A DNA stretch of 64,000 bases from Clostridiales bacterium (lineage in GTDB: Bacteria > Bacillota > Clostridia > Peptostreptococcales > Anaerovoracaceae): assembly GCA_015243575.1 (NCBI GenBank), contig CP042469.1, positions 1,888,929 to 1,952,928 on the forward strand, in the 5' to 3' direction. Under the pieces are notes generated by a model, which was not told the origin of the DNA, ran no database searches, and saw nothing but the letters and a program-made list of their open reading frames with translations. The position numbers were made by a program, and so were the translations under genes. This document shows positions 8,188-17,659 of this stretch, piece by piece; within the stretch, counting starts at the first letter, position 1; every line of letters begins with the position of its first letter.

Positions 8188-9588
8188 TTATTTATCTCTG
8201 TCTTGACCGGGACTTTTCCTTTTTAACGAAATGAAAATACCAACGGTACAGACACAGGTAAACACGATGAATGAAATGTGCATTGTCTGAATCAGCAATC
8301 CCGGATCTGCTTCTGCAAGGGTAACTTCCCCCATCTGTTTCGCAACAATAAAGGTTACGACCGCCATGCTCAGGCTGTGTCCTATGGATCTCATGGTCGC
8401 CAGGATAGATGAAGCCACACCATAATCCTGCTTTTCGACACAAGCCATAACCGCATTGGTGTTTGGCGATGAAAAGAATGCAAATCCAATTCCCACAACG
8501 ACCAGATTCAGTATAATCAAGGGGAAAGGATATTGTCCAGAAATGAAAATAAAGGAAAACAAGCCAAGGGCACAAAGTCCCATCCCCAGTGAAGCCAGTT
8601 TGAACGGAGAGATTCGATCCGACAGCCTCCCTGCATATGGTGATAAAATTGCCATCATTAACGGCTGGCTGATGAGTATCAGCCCCGAAATCTGAGAATC
8701 AAAGCCCATTACAACCTGCAGATAGATGGACAATAGATATCCCAGTGCAAAGGTTGCTCCATAGTTTAAAAGTGCGGCAAGGTTTGAAAAGGTGTAACCA
8801 ATATTACTGGCAAAAAGCCTCACCTCTACTATGGGTGATTTGACTTTTAATTCATGCAATACAAAGAGCACAAACAATACAATTCCTACCACAATGAGAA
8901 ATTTGGCATAAGAAAGCGTCGAAACTGCCGACAGTCCAAACATAATTAGGGTGATCATTCCAATATAGAGGATATTGCCTAGTATGTCAAACTCCTGATC
9001 TTCACATTGTGGTTTTGTTGCCGGGAGTTTTTTCGCTGCGATTAAGAAGACGATCAAGCTGACAATAGCGGTCAGGATAAAGATCGACCGCCATCCAAAA
9101 TAATGATTCAAAAAACCGCCGACCACAGGCCCAGCAGAAAGCCCAATATAGGTGGATGCAATAGAATACCCCAGAACCTTTCCTCTTTTTTCCGAAGAAA
9201 AAGCGCTGATCAGAACCGCTGTATTGGTACTGAAGATCATTGCCGCTCCAATTCCCTGAACGATTCGCAGCGTCAAAAGCATTTGAATGGAATTAACAAA
9301 AGCTGAGCCTGCAGAACAGAGCGCAAAAATTAATATCCCTGCAACGAGGATCCGCTTCCGTCCCGTTAGATCAGCCAATCGACCGAAGGGAACCGCCAGT
9401 ACAGCTGCAGCCAGAATATATCCTGTCACAATGTAGCCGATCAATGTAGCACTGGCTTGAAACTCACTTCCCATAGCCGGTATGGAAAGATTCAATGCAC
9501 TGCCAGTAAAGGTCGTGATGAATGCAGTAATAACGACAACTAAAATCGTTGCTAGCTGCGTGTTCTTTGCTGTGATTTCTTTTTTCAT
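8188..9588 (-). CDS. MFS drug exporter (DHA2/EmrB-QacA type)
   Basis: A 466-residue multi-pass membrane transporter with about 14 hydrophobic segments, as in proton-coupled drug exporters of the DHA2 group. The MFS loop motif GRLADLTGRKRIL is present between helices 2 and 3, and the motif-C-like GPVVGGFL occurs in helix 5. The ATG at 9588 has an AAAGGA. No regulator gene is adjacent, so control may act in trans on the long leader upstream. The substrate is unknown. Confidence 0.88.
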   Translation of the reverse strand: MKKEITAKNTQLATILVVVITAFITTFTGSALNLSIPAMGSEFQASATLIGYIVTGYILAAAVLAVPFGRLADLTGRKRILVAGILIFALCSAGSAFVNSIQMLLTLRIVQGIGAAMIFSTNTAVLISAFSSEKRGKVLGYSIASTYIGLSAGPVVGGFLNHYFGWRSIFILTAIVSLIVFLIAAKKLPATKPQCEDQEFDILGNILYIGMITLIMFGLSAVSTLSYAKFLIVVGIVLFVLFVLHELKVKSPIVEVRLFASNIGYTFSNLAALLNYGATFALGYLLSIYLQVVMGFDSQISGLILISQPLMMAILSPYAGRLSDRISPFKLASLGMGLCALGLFSFIFISGQYPFPLIILNLVVVGIGFAFFSSPNTNAVMACVEKQDYGVASSILATMRSIGHSLSMAVVTFIVAKQMGEVTLAEADPGLLIQTMHISFIVFTCVCTVGIFISLKRKSPGQDRDK

Positions 9589-9679
9589 TTTACTTCGTCC
9601 TTTATGATGTCATCGGCGGACTAACATGCCGTACTCGTATAACGTTCTTATCGTGACGAAATACAGACTCCGCTTATAT

Positions 9680-9709
9680 AGTATATGACCTTTTGAACGA
9701 ATAAATCAA
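9680..9709 (-). promoter_or_regulatory. Candidate promoter of the MFS exporter
   Basis: TTGATT (9704-9709) and TATACT (9680-9685) with an 18-bp spacer suggest a sigma-A promoter about 90 nt before the exporter start. The leader contains the AT-rich, partly repeated stretch CGTTATACGAGTACGG that could bind a repressor. This is a moderate match only. Confidence 0.45.
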
Positions 9710-9824
9710 GTAAATAAAGGACAATTTCTCAATGTCGCAGGAGAAATTTGCTCCTATTCAGAGGTTTACTCCCATCGACGCTGAACAGGCACAAAAAACG
9801 ACATCAGCAGCCGTAGCCGCAAAC

Positions 9825-9856
9825 AAAACAGCCTGCCCCTTTGGGCAAGCCGTTTT
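9825..9856 (-). terminator. Terminator of the hydCBA operon
   Basis: A long near-perfect stem, AAAACGGCTTGCCC with GGGCAGGCTGTTTT on the minus strand, has a four-base loop and is followed by TTTTGTTTG-type sequence. It lies about 70 nt after the hydA stop. The remaining 9589-9926 contains only the exporter promoter region. Confidence 0.75.
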
Positions 9857-9926
9857 GCTTTTATGATAAGACAAGTTTCTTATCGTTCCATTTTTATTTA
9901 TGATCATGCTTTGATTGTGACATCTT

Positions 9927-11654
9927 TTATTTATGATAGTGCACATGCAGCAGTTCATGGGTTCTGTCTTTCAGGAGCGTGTTATAAAGGTCCGGAATTA
10001 CAGGGTTTTCATCTGCATGGCGAAGCTGAGTCTGCTTATCGGATGCATAGATAGATTCCGCTCTCAGTCTTTTGGTATTTCGCAGTCCGAAAGGCTGACC
10101 GGCACCGCCGATACAACCACCGGGGCAGGCCATCACTTCAATGAAGTGGTAGAAAGCTTCTCCGGCTTCCATCTTTCGAATCAGCTGTTCCGCATTGCCC
10201 AGCCCGCTGACCACCGCAATCTTTAAGACGGTTTCTCCGTCCTCTAGAGGAAGGTCAAACTCCTTGATTCCTTCCATTCCTCTGGCTCCGCAGAACTTGA
10301 CATTATTGATGCTGGCATGGCTCTTATCTTTGATGACCTTTCTAATTACAGCTTCGGTTACTCCCCCGGTTACGCCGAAGATCAACCCAGCTCCGCTGTA
10401 CATTCCAAAGGGCATATCAAGGGCTTCGGGTTCAAGCTCTTTAAATACTATTCCCGATTCGTAAATCATATCTGCAAGTCCTTTTGTCGTTAGTACGATA
10501 TCAACATCCTTGCTTCCTTCTGTTACAAATTCAGCACGGCCTGCTTCCGCTTTCTTTGCTGTGCAAGGCATAACGGATACAACGATGGTTTCTTTTTCGT
10601 CATCCTGGTACTTATCTTTTGCATACGCTTTGATGACAGAACCAAACATCTGCTGAGGGGACTTACAAGTTGAAACCTGGGGCATTAGTTCAGGGTGCTT
10701 TTCCTCAACATAACTGACCCATGCCGGACAGCAGGAAGTAAACAACGGAAGTTTTGCGCCGCTCTCCAGCTTACCCAAAAACTCATTGGTTTCTTCAATG
10801 ACGGTTAGATCCGCTGAAAATGAGGTGTCATAAATCTCATCGAAACCAATTTTTCTCATGGCAGCAACGATCAGAGGCATAACATTCTCTCCCTTGCTGA
10901 TTCCAAATTCCTCTCCCAGAGCAACCCGGACTGCCGGAGCGATTTGCGCTACAACTCGTTTCTTATCATCATAAATTGCCTTCCATACAGAAGGTACGTC
11001 GTTTTTAATAGTAACCGCTCCTGTTGGGCACACAGCTGCGCACTGACCGCAGTTGACGCATTCTGTTTCAGCAAGCGGCATATCAAAGGCAGGACATACT
11101 TTTAATTCATAGCCGCGAAGAGCAAAATCGATGGCTCCCACGTTTTGGGTTTCGTTGCACATACGGACACAGTCGCCGCACTGAATGCACTTATTGGGAT
11201 CTCTCGTAATGGAAGGACTGGAATTGTCAATTTTATATTCGTCTTTCCATGCCTTATCCGTTTTATCAAACTTAATCTCTTCAATACCGAACCGAATTGC
11301 AAGATCCTGAAGCTTACAAGTGGTATTTCTTGGACAGGTAGTACATTCTCTATTATGAGATGCAAGATACAGCCTTAAAATGTTCTTTCTATACTTTTTC
11401 AATCTGGGAGTATTGGTTTTAATCTCCATACCGTTTTTCGGCGGTGTGGAACAAGCTGTTATAATATTTCCTCGCTGATCCTCAACCATGCACATTCTAC
11501 AGGAGCCGTATACCGACAGTTCAGAGTAATAGCACAGAGTCGGCAAATCAATTCCCGCTTTTCGAACCACACTGAGAATATTCTTTTCTCCGGAAAAGGG
11601 AACCCGTTCACCGTTAATCACCATAAATTTATTTGCAGTAGTCACTTTGTTCAC
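9927..11654 (-). CDS. hydA: [FeFe]-hydrogenase catalytic subunit HydA (NADH-linked, trimeric type)
   Basis: Cytoplasmic hydrogenase of 575 residues. Domains in order: [2Fe-2S] plant-type (Cys41, 52, 55, 68), a His/Cys 4Fe-4S cluster (His100, Cys104, 107, 113), two 4Fe-4S sites (about 156-166 and 199-209), and the H-cluster domain. All three H-cluster signatures are present: TSCCPAW (306-312), MPCTAKK (362-368) and MACPGGCIGG near the C-terminus. Its genetic linkage to HydB and HydC indicates the electron-bifurcating complex that couples H2 to NADH and ferredoxin. The maturases HydEFG are not in the window. Confidence 0.93.
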   Translation of the reverse strand: MNKVTTANKFMVINGERVPFSGEKNILSVVRKAGIDLPTLCYYSELSVYGSCRMCMVEDQRGNIITACSTPPKNGMEIKTNTPRLKKYRKNILRLYLASHNRECTTCPRNTTCKLQDLAIRFGIEEIKFDKTDKAWKDEYKIDNSSPSITRDPNKCIQCGDCVRMCNETQNVGAIDFALRGYELKVCPAFDMPLAETECVNCGQCAAVCPTGAVTIKNDVPSVWKAIYDDKKRVVAQIAPAVRVALGEEFGISKGENVMPLIVAAMRKIGFDEIYDTSFSADLTVIEETNEFLGKLESGAKLPLFTSCCPAWVSYVEEKHPELMPQVSTCKSPQQMFGSVIKAYAKDKYQDDEKETIVVSVMPCTAKKAEAGRAEFVTEGSKDVDIVLTTKGLADMIYESGIVFKELEPEALDMPFGMYSGAGLIFGVTGGVTEAVIRKVIKDKSHASINNVKFCGARGMEGIKEFDLPLEDGETVLKIAVVSGLGNAEQLIRKMEAGEAFYHFIEVMACPGGCIGGAGQPFGLRNTKRLRAESIYASDKQTQLRHADENPVIPDLYNTLLKDRTHELLHVHYHK

Positions 11655-11663
11655 CTTCCTCTC

Positions 11664-13415
11664 TTAATTCTCAACGATTGCCTTAAATGGGCAGGAGTCA
11701 ATACATCTTTTACACTTAATACAAGTAGCCAAATTTATTAGATACGGTTTTTTACGCTCCCCTGTAATGGCATTTACCGGACAGACGGTCTGACATTTTG
11801 AACAGCCTTTGCACTTATCCGCATCAATAACAATCCGTTTTAGGCCTTGGCAGCTCCCTGTGGGACAATACTTGTCGATCACATGAGCTTCGTATTCATC
11901 TTTAAACTCTCTGATGGTGCTCACTACCGGCGATGCTGCCGTTTTACCCAGTCCGCAGAGAGCCGTATTTGTAATGGTATCTGCAAGATCCAGGAGCAAG
12001 TCGATCTGGTCGATGCTGCCCCTGCCGTTTACGATATCATCCAGGATTTCATTCATTACATGAGTACCTTCTCTGCAGGGAACACATTTTCCACAGGATT
12101 CATGCTCGGTGAAATTCATGAAGAATTTCGCAATGCTAACCATGCAGGTGTCCTCATCCATTACCACAAGCCCGCCTGATCCAATCATTGCGCCGGCTTT
12201 TGTCAGCGAATCGAAATCAAGACTCATATCCAGGTGCTTCTCCGTTAGGCAGCCGCCGGAAGGTCCGCCGATCTGAACCGCTTTAAAGGATTTTCCATTT
12301 CTAACACCTCCGCCGATATCGAAGATAACTGTTCGGAGAGGTGTTCCCATAGGAACTTCAATTAATCCTGTATTGTTTACATTTCCAGTAAGTGCAAACG
12401 CCTTCGTTCCAGGGCTTTTCTCGATCCCGATCTTTCGATAACCCTCTGCTCCATTGAGAATAATATAGGATACATGAGCAAAGGTTTCTACATTATTCAA
12501 GACGGTGGGCTTTCCAAAAAGTCCCTGCTCAACCGTACGCGGCGGTTTGACACGAGGCATCCCTCTATTGCCCTCAATAGATGCCGTAAGTGCACTTCCT
12601 TCTCCGCAGACAAATGCTCCCGCCCCCAAGTTAATTCTGATTGAGAAATTGAAACCGCTGTTAAGGATGTCTTCTCCCAGGTAACCAGCTTTTTCTGCCT
12701 GTGCGATCGCCACCTGTAATCTGTGGACTGCGAGGGGATACTCTGCACGGACATAGATATATCCGACCTGCGCTCCGGTAGCAATTCCGGCAATAATCAT
12801 GCCTTCCAGCATCTTATGGGGATCACCTTCCATAACGCTACGATCCATAAATGCACCCGGATCACCCTCGTCACCGTTACAAACAATATACTTTACCGGC
12901 TCTTTCTGACTTTTTACCTGTACCCATTTTTTACCTGTTGGGAAACCGCCGCCGCCTCTGCCCCTCAGTCCTGACTTTTCAATTTCCCTGCAAATCTGAT
13001 CTCCGTCCATTTCAAAAAGTGCTTTTTTAAGAGCCTGATATCCTCCCGCAGATACATAATCCTCAATATTCTCCGGATTGATGATTCCGCAGTTTTTGAG
13101 CGCGATTCTAGTCTGCTTTTCTAAGAAGTACCGTCCTGATTCGGGTATCAAATACTCTTCAACAGGCTTACCACCAATCAGATGCTCCCGGACAACACGC
13201 TCCACCTTATCTGAAGTCAGATGCACATATCTGATTAAAGCACCATTCTCATCAATTACATCGACAATGGGTTCCAGATAGCAGCTTCCGATACAGCCGG
13301 AGATGGTTACTTCCGCATTCAAGTTGTTTTCTTCGATATATTTTTTGAATTTTGCTTCCGCCTTTTTTGCTCCAGAGGCGATACCGCAGCTACCCTGTCC
13401 AACTACTATTTTCAT
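11664..13415 (-). CDS. hydB: Hydrogenase NADH/FMN subunit HydB (NuoF-like)
   Basis: Flavin subunit of 583 residues that binds NADH and FMN in the trimeric hydrogenase. Its N-terminus is a thioredoxin-like [2Fe-2S] domain, then comes the NuoF core with the NADH/FMN motif GLRGRGGGGFPTGKKW. An SLBB-like region and the 4Fe-4S motif ESCGKCVPCREG follow. The C-terminus carries two ferredoxin-type clusters (CKGCSKCQTVCP and CIKCKRCIDSCP). This multi-domain layout is typical of bifurcating HydB. It starts 1-2 nt from the hydC stop and ends 9 nt before hydA. Confidence 0.93.
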   Translation of the reverse strand: MKIVVGQGSCGIASGAKKAEAKFKKYIEENNLNAEVTISGCIGSCYLEPIVDVIDENGALIRYVHLTSDKVERVVREHLIGGKPVEEYLIPESGRYFLEKQTRIALKNCGIINPENIEDYVSAGGYQALKKALFEMDGDQICREIEKSGLRGRGGGGFPTGKKWVQVKSQKEPVKYIVCNGDEGDPGAFMDRSVMEGDPHKMLEGMIIAGIATGAQVGYIYVRAEYPLAVHRLQVAIAQAEKAGYLGEDILNSGFNFSIRINLGAGAFVCGEGSALTASIEGNRGMPRVKPPRTVEQGLFGKPTVLNNVETFAHVSYIILNGAEGYRKIGIEKSPGTKAFALTGNVNNTGLIEVPMGTPLRTVIFDIGGGVRNGKSFKAVQIGGPSGGCLTEKHLDMSLDFDSLTKAGAMIGSGGLVVMDEDTCMVSIAKFFMNFTEHESCGKCVPCREGTHVMNEILDDIVNGRGSIDQIDLLLDLADTITNTALCGLGKTAASPVVSTIREFKDEYEAHVIDKYCPTGSCQGLKRIVIDADKCKGCSKCQTVCPVNAITGERKKPYLINLATCIKCKRCIDSCPFKAIVEN

Positions 13416-13416
13416 A

Positions 13417-13953
13417 TTACGCCTCCTTTGCTTCTTTCTCTCTGATCTGATTCAAAATATCCAAGACCTTCTCTTTTGTAAGGTTTCCGTAGGTTTCCTC
13501 CCACGAGGCATTCTGGATCATCATAACAGGTGCAAGACTGCAGCATCCAAGACATGCCACATTGTTAAGTGTAAATAGTCCGTCCTCTGTCGTATCTCCA
13601 TCCGCAATATGCAATTCATCGCAAATCGCGGCTTCAATTTCCTGTGAACCGCTGACGTGGCACGCTGTCCCCTGACACAGCATGATGAGATTTTTGCCGA
13701 TAGGTTGTAATCTGAATTGGGTGTAGAAAGTCGCTACACCATATATCTTTGCCTGTGTATTGCCTGTTCTTTTGGATATGTAAGCGATGACTTCCCTGGG
13801 CAAATACCCGTAAATATTCTGAGCCTGTTGAAGGATCACAATCAGGTTTCCCTGCATGTCCTTGACCTTTTCGATAAACAAATCCAGCTCAGTAAAGTCG
13901 AACCCGCTCTGACATCCGCAAGCACATTGGCTTCCAGTATCTTGTAAATTCAT
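13417..13953 (-). CDS. hydC: Hydrogenase subunit HydC (NuoE-like, [2Fe-2S])
   Basis: Thioredoxin-fold ferredoxin subunit of 178 residues. The four [2Fe-2S] ligands are in CQGTAC and CLGCC, as in NuoE. An extra Cys-rich N-terminus (CACGC) is noticeable. The ATG at 13953 follows an AAGGAGG; an upstream in-frame ATG exists but lacks such a site. It is the first gene of hydCBA, read from the promoter at 14016-14044. Confidence 0.93.
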   Translation of the reverse strand: MNLQDTGSQCACGCQSGFDFTELDLFIEKVKDMQGNLIVILQQAQNIYGYLPREVIAYISKRTGNTQAKIYGVATFYTQFRLQPIGKNLIMLCQGTACHVSGSQEIEAAICDELHIADGDTTEDGLFTLNNVACLGCCSLAPVMMIQNASWEETYGNLTKEKVLDILNQIREKEAKEA

Positions 13954-14015
13954 AGTATTCCTCCTTATCGTTTTCGAGTTCACAGAATCATAACCGTTAA
14001 TTATTTGACGAGTAA

Positions 14016-14044
14016 ATTATATCTGTTGGCAGCAAAATTGTAAA
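14016..14044 (-). promoter_or_regulatory. Sigma-A promoter of hydCBA
   Basis: TTTACA (14039-14044) and a perfect TATAAT (14016-14021) are separated by 17 bp, giving a start near 14009 and a ~55-nt leader. Just upstream lies CAAAATTAAACGTTTTG, a partial palindrome that might be an operator. I could not recognise a clear Rex site. The rest of 14045-14283 shows no gene. Confidence 0.75.
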
Positions 14045-14283
14045 TAAGAAAATAATCACAAAACGTTTAATTTTGAGTATTTTTTTGTAATACCGGTTAC
14101 ATGTACAGCAAACAAATACATTTTTTAGTTTGAGTCGTTTAACTCCATATCCTTCCATTTGTGAATATAATGTCAAATCGATCTATTCCTGTGATCATTT
14201 AGACGAAATTAATCGCTTCCAGTTTTTAACACGTGCTCCCGCGAGATCCTAGCAAGGCCTTCTGAATCACTGAATTTCAAGGT

Positions 14284-14326
14284 GCAATAAAATACCGGCA
14301 TAGAAGCAGCTGCTCCCATGCCGGTA
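14284..14326 (-). terminator. Terminator of the acetate transporter gene
   Basis: A 9-bp perfect stem TACCGGCAT/ATGCCGGTA encloses a 16-nt loop that can itself pair (GCAGCTGC). On the minus strand it is followed by TTTTATT. It is ~120 nt downstream of the satP-like stop. Confidence 0.65.
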
Positions 14327-14445
14327 ACCCTTTTCTTTGTTCTTCATTTGTCTATTTGTTTGCAAGTTCTTATAGGCAAATAGATTTACCACCGCAACAT
14401 AATCTTATCTTATCTTATTTTTAATAAAAAATAGCATCGAAAGAT

Positions 14446-15009
14446 TTAAAGCGGGAGAATATTCTTTCCGAACTCATTATTAACCACCTGTGCCACACAA
14501 TTGTAAACAGCAGATGCTCCGCAGATAATGCCAACCCAACCTGCCGCACTCTTGATAGCATGGCTACCTGCAAAATCACCGACAGCAAGCATGAAAAAGA
14601 GAACCGTCAGGGTAAAGAACACAAACTGTGTTGCACGGTTATGCTTCAGGGTTCCAATAAACATAAATGCTGAGAAGATTCCCCATAATAAAAGATAGTA
14701 GCCCATGCTCTTATCATCTGCAGCTGTCATAACTTTCGCAGGGTTGAGCCAAATTACGATCAGCGACAGCCAGAAAAAGCCGTATGCGGTAAAAGCGGTT
14801 GCTCCAAAGGTATTATTCTTAAAGAACTCCATAATTCCCGCAATGATTTGTGCCGAGCCGCCAAGTGCAAATCCCATGGCCACAATTACAATGGAAAGCG
14901 GAATGAGATCTGCATTATGTAAGTTCAGCAGAATGGTCGTCATTCCAAAACCGAGAAGACCAAGGGGTGATGGATTAGCGATGTTTGACAGATTTTTTCC
15001 AGTACTCAT
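14446..15009 (-). CDS. Acetate uptake transporter (GPR1/FUN34/YaaH, SatP family)
   Basis: A 187-residue membrane protein with six predicted helices. The family signature is clear at the N-terminus: NPSPLGLLGFGMTT, with the follow-up GGSAQIIAGIMEFFKNNTFGATAFTAYG. Members carry acetate or succinate together with protons. The ATG at 15009 follows GGAGG by 5 nt; the frame extends upstream without a ribosome site. It lies downstream of hydCBA's promoter region but has its own promoter and terminator. A role in exporting or reusing fermentation acetate is an inference. Confidence 0.92.
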   Translation of the reverse strand: MSTGKNLSNIANPSPLGLLGFGMTTILLNLHNADLIPLSIVIVAMGFALGGSAQIIAGIMEFFKNNTFGATAFTAYGFFWLSLIVIWLNPAKVMTAADDKSMGYYLLLWGIFSAFMFIGTLKHNRATQFVFFTLTVLFFMLAVGDFAGSHAIKSAAGWVGIICGASAVYNCVAQVVNNEFGKNILPL

Positions 15010-15096
15010 AAATTCCTCCAAATGAATGATAATTTTTGAAGTAAGCCGTGCAAATTCAGGGCATTGTTCTCCAAAAGTCAACTACAAACAGATTAC

Positions 15097-15125
15097 ACAT
15101 TAACATAAATAGACGAAATTTGCAA
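15097..15125 (-). promoter_or_regulatory. Candidate promoter of the acetate transporter
   Basis: TTGCAA (15120-15125) and TAATGT (15097-15102) with a 17-bp spacer lie about 88 nt upstream of the start codon. It is a reasonable but imperfect sigma-A match. Confidence 0.5.
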
Positions 15126-15229
15126 ACATATATTAAATAAGAAGGAATTTTATTTTATCAAGACGAATGAATCGAATTTTGTAAACAATTATCTGCTTTC
15201 TCTTTCTTTATTATTTTGTAAACGAAACG

Positions 15230-15282
15230 CTATAAATAAAAAGAAGCCGTACACTAATTCTTCACATTAGCACAACAGCCTC
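15230..15282 (-). terminator. Terminator of the HAD-uppP gene pair
   Basis: On the minus strand GAGGCTGTTGTGCTAA pairs with TTAGTGTACGGCTTC, including G-U pairs and a small bulge, followed by TTTTTATTTAT. It lies ~115 nt after the uppP stop. Confidence 0.65.
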
Positions 15283-15311
15283 TTTTCACAGACTTATTTT
15301 AGTCTTCTCCC

Positions 15312-15397
15312 TAAGGAAGCTCTGATTTGATAGAGTGTGCGCAGATGGTCGTAAAATTAGCCGATCAGAGGCGCACACGGAATGAATGAGCGTTTCC
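15312..15397. repeat. Dispersed palindromic repeat, copy 2 (long form)
   Basis: An 86-bp imperfect palindrome abuts the uppP stop codon. Outer arms TAAGGAAGCTC and GAGCGTTTCC pair with a small bulge, and inner arms GTGTGCGC (15335-15342) and GCGCACAC (15371-15378) are perfect. The ends match copy 1 at 1284-1335, while the middle differs in length. It looks like a small, mobile or structured intergenic repeat rather than a terminator, since a separate terminator follows. Confidence 0.6.
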
Positions 15398-16218
15398 TAA
15401 TGAAACAGCAGGAAATATCCCAGAACAAGAATCCCCAAAACAATCCGGTACCAGCCGAATACCTTGAAGTCATTCCGCTTAATATAACCCATGAGGAATC
15501 TTATCGCAAGGATGGAAACCACAAAGGCTACTACCATTCCAACAAGCAGAATCATCAATTCTTCACCGGTAAAGTCAAATCCAAACTTTACAAGCTTCAA
15601 CGCACTGGCACCAAACATGACGGGAATAGACAGAAAGAATGAATATTCTGCTGCAATAGAGCGGGATGTTCCAAGCAGAATCCCTCCTAGTATGGTTGCA
15701 CCAGAACGGGATGTACCCGGTATCAATGACAATACTTGAAAGACTCCGATCATAAGAGCAGTTTTATAGCTTAGCTCCTTAAAGTTCTCTATCCTGGCTC
15801 TTCTTCTCCTATTGCGGTTTTCGATTACAATAAAAAGTACACCATACAGAATCAGTGTGACTGCTACGGTTTGATAATTATAAAGATGTGCGTCAAGCCA
15901 ATCATCCAGCGGAATTCCGATCAATGCTGCCGGAAGCATACCAATAATAACTTTATACCAGATGGACATGGTGTCCTTTTTCTGCTGCAGGGATTTACTC
16001 GGTGAAAGGGGGTTCAATTTATGAAAATACAACAGGACTACTGCCATGATAGCGCCTAGCTGTATGACAACCCGAAACATCTCCATGAACTCCGGTGACG
16101 CTTTTAATCTAATAAATTCTTCTACAAGAATCATATGTCCTGTGCTGCTGATAGGAAGCCACTCCGTGATCCCTTCCACAATTCCAAGTAATGCTGCCTT
16201 TAATAATTCCTGAAACAA
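15397..16218 (-). CDS. uppP: Undecaprenyl-diphosphatase UppP (BacA)
   Basis: Membrane pyrophosphatase of 273 residues that recycles the lipid carrier for peptidoglycan and confers bacitracin tolerance. Both active-site motifs are present: [17 protein letters not shown] near the N-terminus and [10 protein letters not shown] in the second half. About eight hydrophobic segments are visible. The start is a TTG at 16218, supported by a GGAGG 9 nt upstream. It follows a HAD phosphatase gene by ~35 nt, so the two are probably cotranscribed. Confidence 0.95.
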   Translation of the reverse strand: MFQELLKAALLGIVEGITEWLPISSTGHMILVEEFIRLKASPEFMEMFRVVIQLGAIMAVVLLYFHKLNPLSPSKSLQQKKDTMSIWYKVIIGMLPAALIGIPLDDWLDAHLYNYQTVAVTLILYGVLFIVIENRNRRRRARIENFKELSYKTALMIGVFQVLSLIPGTSRSGATILGGILLGTSRSIAAEYSFFLSIPVMFGASALKLVKFGFDFTGEELMILLVGMVVAFVVSILAIRFLMGYIKRNDFKVFGWYRIVLGILVLGYFLLFH

Positions 16219-16252
16219 GTTCTTTTACCTCCGTTAAATATGTTTGTAAATT

Positions 16253-16981
16253 CTAGATAAGCTCCAGACAATCTACGTTCAATTGATATGTGACATCCTT
16301 CCTTTCAACGATCACCGAGATTTCCCTTCTCAGCTTCTCATCTGCCAGAATTTGAGTGATCAGTTCTCTGGTGGGATTCACTGCATAGGGGTTTCCCACC
16401 AGCTTTAGCATGGAAAAGTCTCCTGCTGTATCGCCATAAGCATAGCATGCTGCTAGATTCAGACTGTGTTTCTCGGTCATTTCGAGCACCGCTTTGTGCT
16501 TGCTTTTTGAATCCCACATGGGCAGAATTGAGCCGCTGTACGCACCGTCAGCGCCAATCTCATAAACGGTACCTCGATAGTCATCCATCCCATATAAGGC
16601 TGACATTTCAGAGACCAGCTCTATTGGTGAACCGGAAATTGCGATAACGGTATGGCCCTGATCTTTATGCCATTTAATTCTGTCCCGTGAATAAGTGTAA
16701 ACCCGCTCACCTTTTTGTTCAATGACTTTTTTTGCAATATGCTGAATATGGTACGGGTTTGTAAGTTTTACCGTCTCAGTATAGATATCCACCATTTTCT
16801 GCAGATAAAGGTCATAGTCCCCCAGTCGCTTATTCCATTGACGAAAGGCGGGTTCCACATCCCGATACCACTTGCTGTTGTCAATCAACTCGTACCGGAT
16901 CATCTTCTTAAACATTTCACTAATGAGGCCTTCTCTTAAAATTGTTCCGTCAATATCAAAGAAAGCCGCTATATTACCCAT
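16253..16981 (-). CDS. HAD-superfamily phosphatase, subfamily IB
   Basis: A 242-residue soluble hydrolase of the phosphoserine-phosphatase-like HAD-IB group. Motif I is DIDGT (residues 9-13), motif II lies in VIAISGSP, and motif IV is YGDTAGDFSML. A helical cap lies between motifs I and II. Substrates of this group include phosphoserine and lipid-linked phosphates; none can be assigned here. The pairing with uppP suggests, but does not prove, a role in envelope phosphate metabolism. Confidence 0.85.
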   Translation of the reverse strand: MGNIAAFFDIDGTILREGLISEMFKKMIRYELIDNSKWYRDVEPAFRQWNKRLGDYDLYLQKMVDIYTETVKLTNPYHIQHIAKKVIEQKGERVYTYSRDRIKWHKDQGHTVIAISGSPIELVSEMSALYGMDDYRGTVYEIGADGAYSGSILPMWDSKSKHKAVLEMTEKHSLNLAACYAYGDTAGDFSMLKLVGNPYAVNPTRELITQILADEKLRREISVIVERKDVTYQLNVDCLELI

Positions 16982-17059
16982 AGATTTCCCTCCTTCGTCA
17001 ATTGCTCCATTTACTTTTCCCCTTTTCAGATAAAAACAACGCTAGATCTGAAAATAGAA

Positions 17060-17428
17060 TCAGCTCCAATAGATTCTGGCACCAAAGGGAACCAGCCCAA
17101 GTTTGGAAAGTTTAATATGCTGAACCCCAAAAGGTATTCCAACTATTGTAATACAGAAAAGCACCCCGACCACAAGGTGTGCAATGGCCAATTCCCATCC
17201 TAAAAGTACGATCCAGATTACGTTGAAGATCAAACCTCCCGCGCCGAAATATCCAATATCAACATCCCTTCCAAAGGGCCATAGAACAAACCCTGCAATC
17301 TTGAAACATTGCAGTCCGAAAGGAATGCCAATCAAGGTTACACACAAGAGTAATCCTGCGATTAGCCACACAATCGCCCCTAATATGCCTCCAAAAACCA
17401 GCCAGATAACATTACCGATGATATTCAT
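17060..17428 (-). CDS. YccF family inner membrane protein
   Basis: A 122-residue membrane protein made of two copies of the YccF module. Each copy has a hydrophobic helix pair ending in a GIPFG motif (LIGIPFGLQ and IVGIPFGVQ) and then a PFG turn. The function of YccF is unknown. The ATG at 17428 follows GGAGG by 8 nt and is preferred over an upstream TTG. Confidence 0.88.
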   Translation of the reverse strand: MNIIGNVIWLVFGGILGAIVWLIAGLLLCVTLIGIPFGLQCFKIAGFVLWPFGRDVDIGYFGAGGLIFNVIWIVLLGWELAIAHLVVGVLFCITIVGIPFGVQHIKLSKLGLVPFGARIYWS

Positions 17429-17562
17429 TAATAGTTCCTCCAAAGATTCTTTCCTTCAGCCTTGAACCTATTATAACGTATCTTCTAGGAAATTTCGATG
17501 CTGAAAACACACTTTTCCATGCGCAAAGGTACCTTTTATCAATAATTACAATGATTTTTTGA

Positions 17563-17595
17563 CATTGAAAAAGCTGCACCAGCACTGTGCAGCTT
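17563..17595 (-). terminator. Terminator after the cysteine-peptidase-like gene
   Basis: A 9-bp perfect stem AAGCTGCAC/GTGCAGCTT with a 7-nt loop is followed on the minus strand by TTTTTC. It lies ~65 nt downstream of the stop at 17660. Confidence 0.75.
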
Positions 17596-17659
17596 GATTT
17601 TGTGTCAATTTTATGATTAATACTTTTCTTTTCCGAACAGTTTGGTTTCTATGCCCTTG

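Noticed and set aside
13984-14283. Rex-binding site upstream of hydCBA
   Set aside because: AT-rich partial palindromes exist, but no good TTGTTAA-N4-TTAACAA match was seen.
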